A stretch of DNA of 64,000 nucleotides from Arthrobacter sp. SX1312 (GTDB lineage: Bacteria > Actinomycetota > Actinomycetes > Actinomycetales > Micrococcaceae): the NCBI RefSeq assembly GCF_002929295.1, contig NZ_PJIM01000002.1:888191-952190 (forward strand). Reading direction: 5' to 3'. Of this stretch, positions 62,355 to 64,000 are shown one piece after another (position 1 is the stretch's first letter; each line of letters opens with the position of its first letter). Under the pieces are notes generated by a model. The model did not search any database. It was not told the DNA's origin and saw only the letters and a list, made by a program, of their open reading frames with translations. The translations under genes were made by a program, and so were the position numbers.

Positions 62355-62609
62355 CTATCCGATAGTGGTCGTTCGGTGACGGTGTCGGCCCAATTCCTGC
62401 CGGCCAAATTCCCGCTGGCCCAATTTCCGCTGGCTGAGTCCAGCCGCTAGCAGCGCCGGGCCCGGGAGCAGCGGGCCGGCGTTTGCGAAACCTCTGCGGG
62501 ATCCTCCGGCCAGCAGGGCTCCCGTGACGACCCCGAACACGTAGGCGGGTCTCATCGTCTTGAGGAGAGGATGGAGGTGCCAAAGACCTTCAATCGGTTG
62601 GGTCGTCAT
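62355..62609 (-). CDS. Small hypothetical protein with QR-LG repeats, 84 aa
   Basis: Begins MTTQPIEGLWHLHPLLKTMRPAYVFGVVTGALLAGG with AAGGATC before the ATG, then a hydrophobic stretch and three degenerate five-residue units (QRKLG, QREFG, RQELG) made by a near 15-bp DNA repeat at about 62395-62440. No known family. Confidence 0.5.
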   Translation of the reverse strand: MTTQPIEGLWHLHPLLKTMRPAYVFGVVTGALLAGGSRRGFANAGPLLPGPALLAAGLSQRKLGQREFGRQELGRHRHRTTTIG

Positions 62610-62691
62610 GATCCTTGTCCTGGATCTCTTGATTGCCGACGTGAGCTGAACTGGATGCCATTCTCGGGCTGATGGTGGGTAACGGAGGGCA

Positions 62692-63699
62692 TTACACGGT
62701 GATGGCGATCTTCGCTCGGGCGTGATCGTCCACGAAGGAGCGGATGGCCTCAGGGACTTGGGCCAAGGGATACGTCTTCTCGATCGTGGGTGTGACCTGA
62801 CCTGATTCGATGAGCTCCCGCAACAGGTCCAGGCTCTCCCCGCCGGGCTTCGCGCTGAAGGTGCGGAGGTTCTGCCGGATGAACAATGACAGGAGCAGTG
62901 CCCTTAGGAGGCGTCCCATGGGCCCGAGGACACGACCGCCGGTACCGCTTGAGAGTACGAGCGTCCCGTCGGGCGCGAGCACCTGTCGCAGTGCCGACAG
63001 CGGGTGATTACCGATGGAATCGAAAATCAGGTCATACAGCACTTCACTCTCCGTGAAGTTCTCCTGCGTGTAGTCAATGACCTGATCCGCGCCGAGCGAC
63101 CGCACCAGCTCGACGTTCCTCGTGCTGCACACACCGGTGACCTCAGCCCCCAGAGCCTTGGCGATCTGCACGGCGAACGTGCCGACACCGCCGGACGCAC
63201 CATTGATCAGGACCTTCTGCCCCGCCTGAATGTTCCCGCCATCCCGCAAACCCTGCAGGGCCGTTCTGGCCGACAACGGCACCGTAGCGGCCTGCTCAAA
63301 GGTCAGGTTTGCCGGCTTCAGCGCCAGCAATTGTGCCGGTACGGCGGCGAATTCAGCGAAACCCCCGGCCTCGACCTCACCGTATACCTCGTCACCAGGA
63401 CGGAACCCGGTCACATCGGCGCCCACCTCCTCCACACGTCCCGCGAGGTCCTTGCCACGCACGATATGTTTTGGTTTGCGTACCCCGAACGCCAAACGCG
63501 CGATCAGGGGACGGCCGCTGGTGTAGACCCAGTCAGCATGGTTGATGGATGCCGCCCGGACCCGCACTAGTACCTCGCCGTCCCCCATCGTCGGCTTGTC
63601 GATGTCCTGGAAACTAAGTGCATCCGTGGAGCCGTACCGGTCCTGGACCACTGCTTTCATGGCCGCGACCGTTGCATTTGGGCTTGTCTGTGAGCTCAT
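62692..63699 (-). CDS. NAD(P)-dependent alcohol dehydrogenase/quinone oxidoreductase family
   Basis: 335 aa from the ATG at 63699 (GAGG site before it; an in-frame extension to 63876 lacks support and crosses the operator region). MKAVVQDRYGSTDALSFQDIDKPTMGDGEVLVRVRAASINHADWVYTSGRP, IVRGKDLAGRVEEVGADVTGFRPGDEVYG and VLINGASGGVGTFAVQIAKALGAEVTGVCS identify a zinc-free medium-chain reductase like the one at 59255. A probable target of the divergent TetR-type gene. Confidence 0.9.
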   Translation of the reverse strand: MSSQTSPNATVAAMKAVVQDRYGSTDALSFQDIDKPTMGDGEVLVRVRAASINHADWVYTSGRPLIARLAFGVRKPKHIVRGKDLAGRVEEVGADVTGFRPGDEVYGEVEAGGFAEFAAVPAQLLALKPANLTFEQAATVPLSARTALQGLRDGGNIQAGQKVLINGASGGVGTFAVQIAKALGAEVTGVCSTRNVELVRSLGADQVIDYTQENFTESEVLYDLIFDSIGNHPLSALRQVLAPDGTLVLSSGTGGRVLGPMGRLLRALLLSLFIRQNLRTFSAKPGGESLDLLRELIESGQVTPTIEKTYPLAQVPEAIRSFVDDHARAKIAITV

Positions 63700-63753
63700 G
63701 CTTTGCCTCGATCGGTAAGAATACCTTGGCAACATAAGGCTGAGGAGTGAAGC

Positions 63754-63772
63754 TACCATACGCCGTAAGGTA
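63754..63772. promoter_or_regulatory. 19-bp palindrome, candidate TetR operator
   Basis: TACCATACGCCGTAAGGTA: 9-bp arms around a central C with one mismatch. It lies between the TetR gene start (63833) and the oxidoreductase start (63699), the usual place for a TetR operator controlling both. Confidence 0.7.
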
Positions 63773-63832
63773 CGATTTGCGGGCAGCTTAATACTCTCAA
63801 TCCGGCGTGCTTTCATACGCGATGGAAACAGT

Positions 63833-64000
63833 GTGGCACCAGCGAGACCAAAGTCAACCCTCAGAAAACCTGTCACTAGGGACAGGGCGATTCAGGTCGC
63901 TATTGGGCTTGCCGACGCCGGCGGGCTGGAGTCGCTGAGCATGCGCAGAATCGCCCAGGAACTCGGCGTCGAGGCGATGTCGCTGTACTACCACGTGAAG
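63833..64000 (+). CDS. TetR family regulator, N-terminal fragment
   Basis: 56 codons to the window edge, from a GTG at 63833: a Lys/Arg/Pro-rich start, then RAIQVAIGLADAGGLESLSMRRIAQELGVEAMSLYYHVK, the complete N-terminal HTH of TetR regulators (the LYYHVK closing motif is typical of the TetR_C-containing group). The remainder lies outside the window. Start choice is tentative. Confidence 0.85.
   Translation, partial: MAPARPKSTLRKPVTRDRAIQVAIGLADAGGLESLSMRRIAQELGVEAMSLYYHVK

Noticed and set aside
62395-62440. Short near 15-bp repeats as a possible CRISPR array
   Set aside because: Units are adjacent, in frame and lack spacers; they encode the QR-LG repeats.

Overview
The window is about 64 kb of high-GC DNA that looks like the chromosome of a Micrococcaceae-type actinobacterium (Arthrobacter or a close relative). 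The basis is the GC-rich third codon positions, DtxR/IdeR-type iron boxes, actinobacterial family members (Mrp antiporter with fused A and B subunits, short dCTP deaminase, HU-type protein, ChaB/Rho-N protein) and several genes whose start codon sits 6-7 nt after a TAnnnT -10 box, as in leaderless actinobacterial transcripts. Genus assignment is inference.

Layout. 1-5600: an ABC-F ATPase running off the left edge, then a sulfane-sulfur (persulfide) detoxification locus: CstR-type repressor, rhodanese, TauE/SafE exporter and an MBL-rhodanese fusion, with five near-identical 16-bp operators. 5700-14900: ATP-grasp protein, ChaB-like protein, an iron-siderophore binding protein under an iron box, small stress-type proteins, a flavoprotein disulfide reductase, a zinc alcohol dehydrogenase, and an AraC regulator split by an in-frame amber codon beside an NmrA-like gene. 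15000-28500: MASE1 histidine kinase, epimerase, BrkB-like membrane protein, glutathionyl-hydroquinone-reductase-type protein, a four-gene siderophore uptake operon (two permeases, ATPase, SIP reductase), lipid kinase, SGNH hydrolase, MarR regulator and a GlgC-type nucleotidyltransferase.

28500-38600: zinc-independent ribosomal proteins L28-L33-S14 behind a 23-bp palindrome, HU, a CopD-CtaG fusion translationally coupled to a thioredoxin-NHL protein, an SDR protein and a HerA-like ATPase. 38700-43300: a complete carbohydrate ABC importer. 43400-48450: panD, tRNA-Gly(CCC), a protealysin-like M4 protease with an overlapping emfourin-type inhibitor, tryptophan 2,3-dioxygenase, dCTP deaminase and a UMF1/MFS transporter. 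48600-54950: a complete Mrp sodium/proton antiporter operon (AB-C-D-E-F-G) with start/stop overlaps. 55100-57060: an FAD-linked oxidase split by an in-frame opal codon and an orphan receiver protein.

57060-64000 looks accessory. GC is lower by eye; there is a dif-like dyad at its left side, a sialidase-like gene with its middle deleted, a DUF305 lipoprotein, and a leftward run of two quinone-oxidoreductase-like genes and four membrane or small proteins. At the right edge a TetR regulator is divergent from this run, with a 19-bp palindrome between them.

How the parts work together: the clearest circuits are persulfide-responsive control of sulfur handling, iron-responsive control of two separated siderophore-uptake loci, probable metal-responsive control of ribosomal proteins, and the protease-inhibitor pair. 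I see no CRISPR array, prophage or transposase. The strongest observations are the phased CstR operator array, the two single-stop broken genes, the palindrome before rpmB, the leaderless-start set and the signs of recombination near 57-58 kb.
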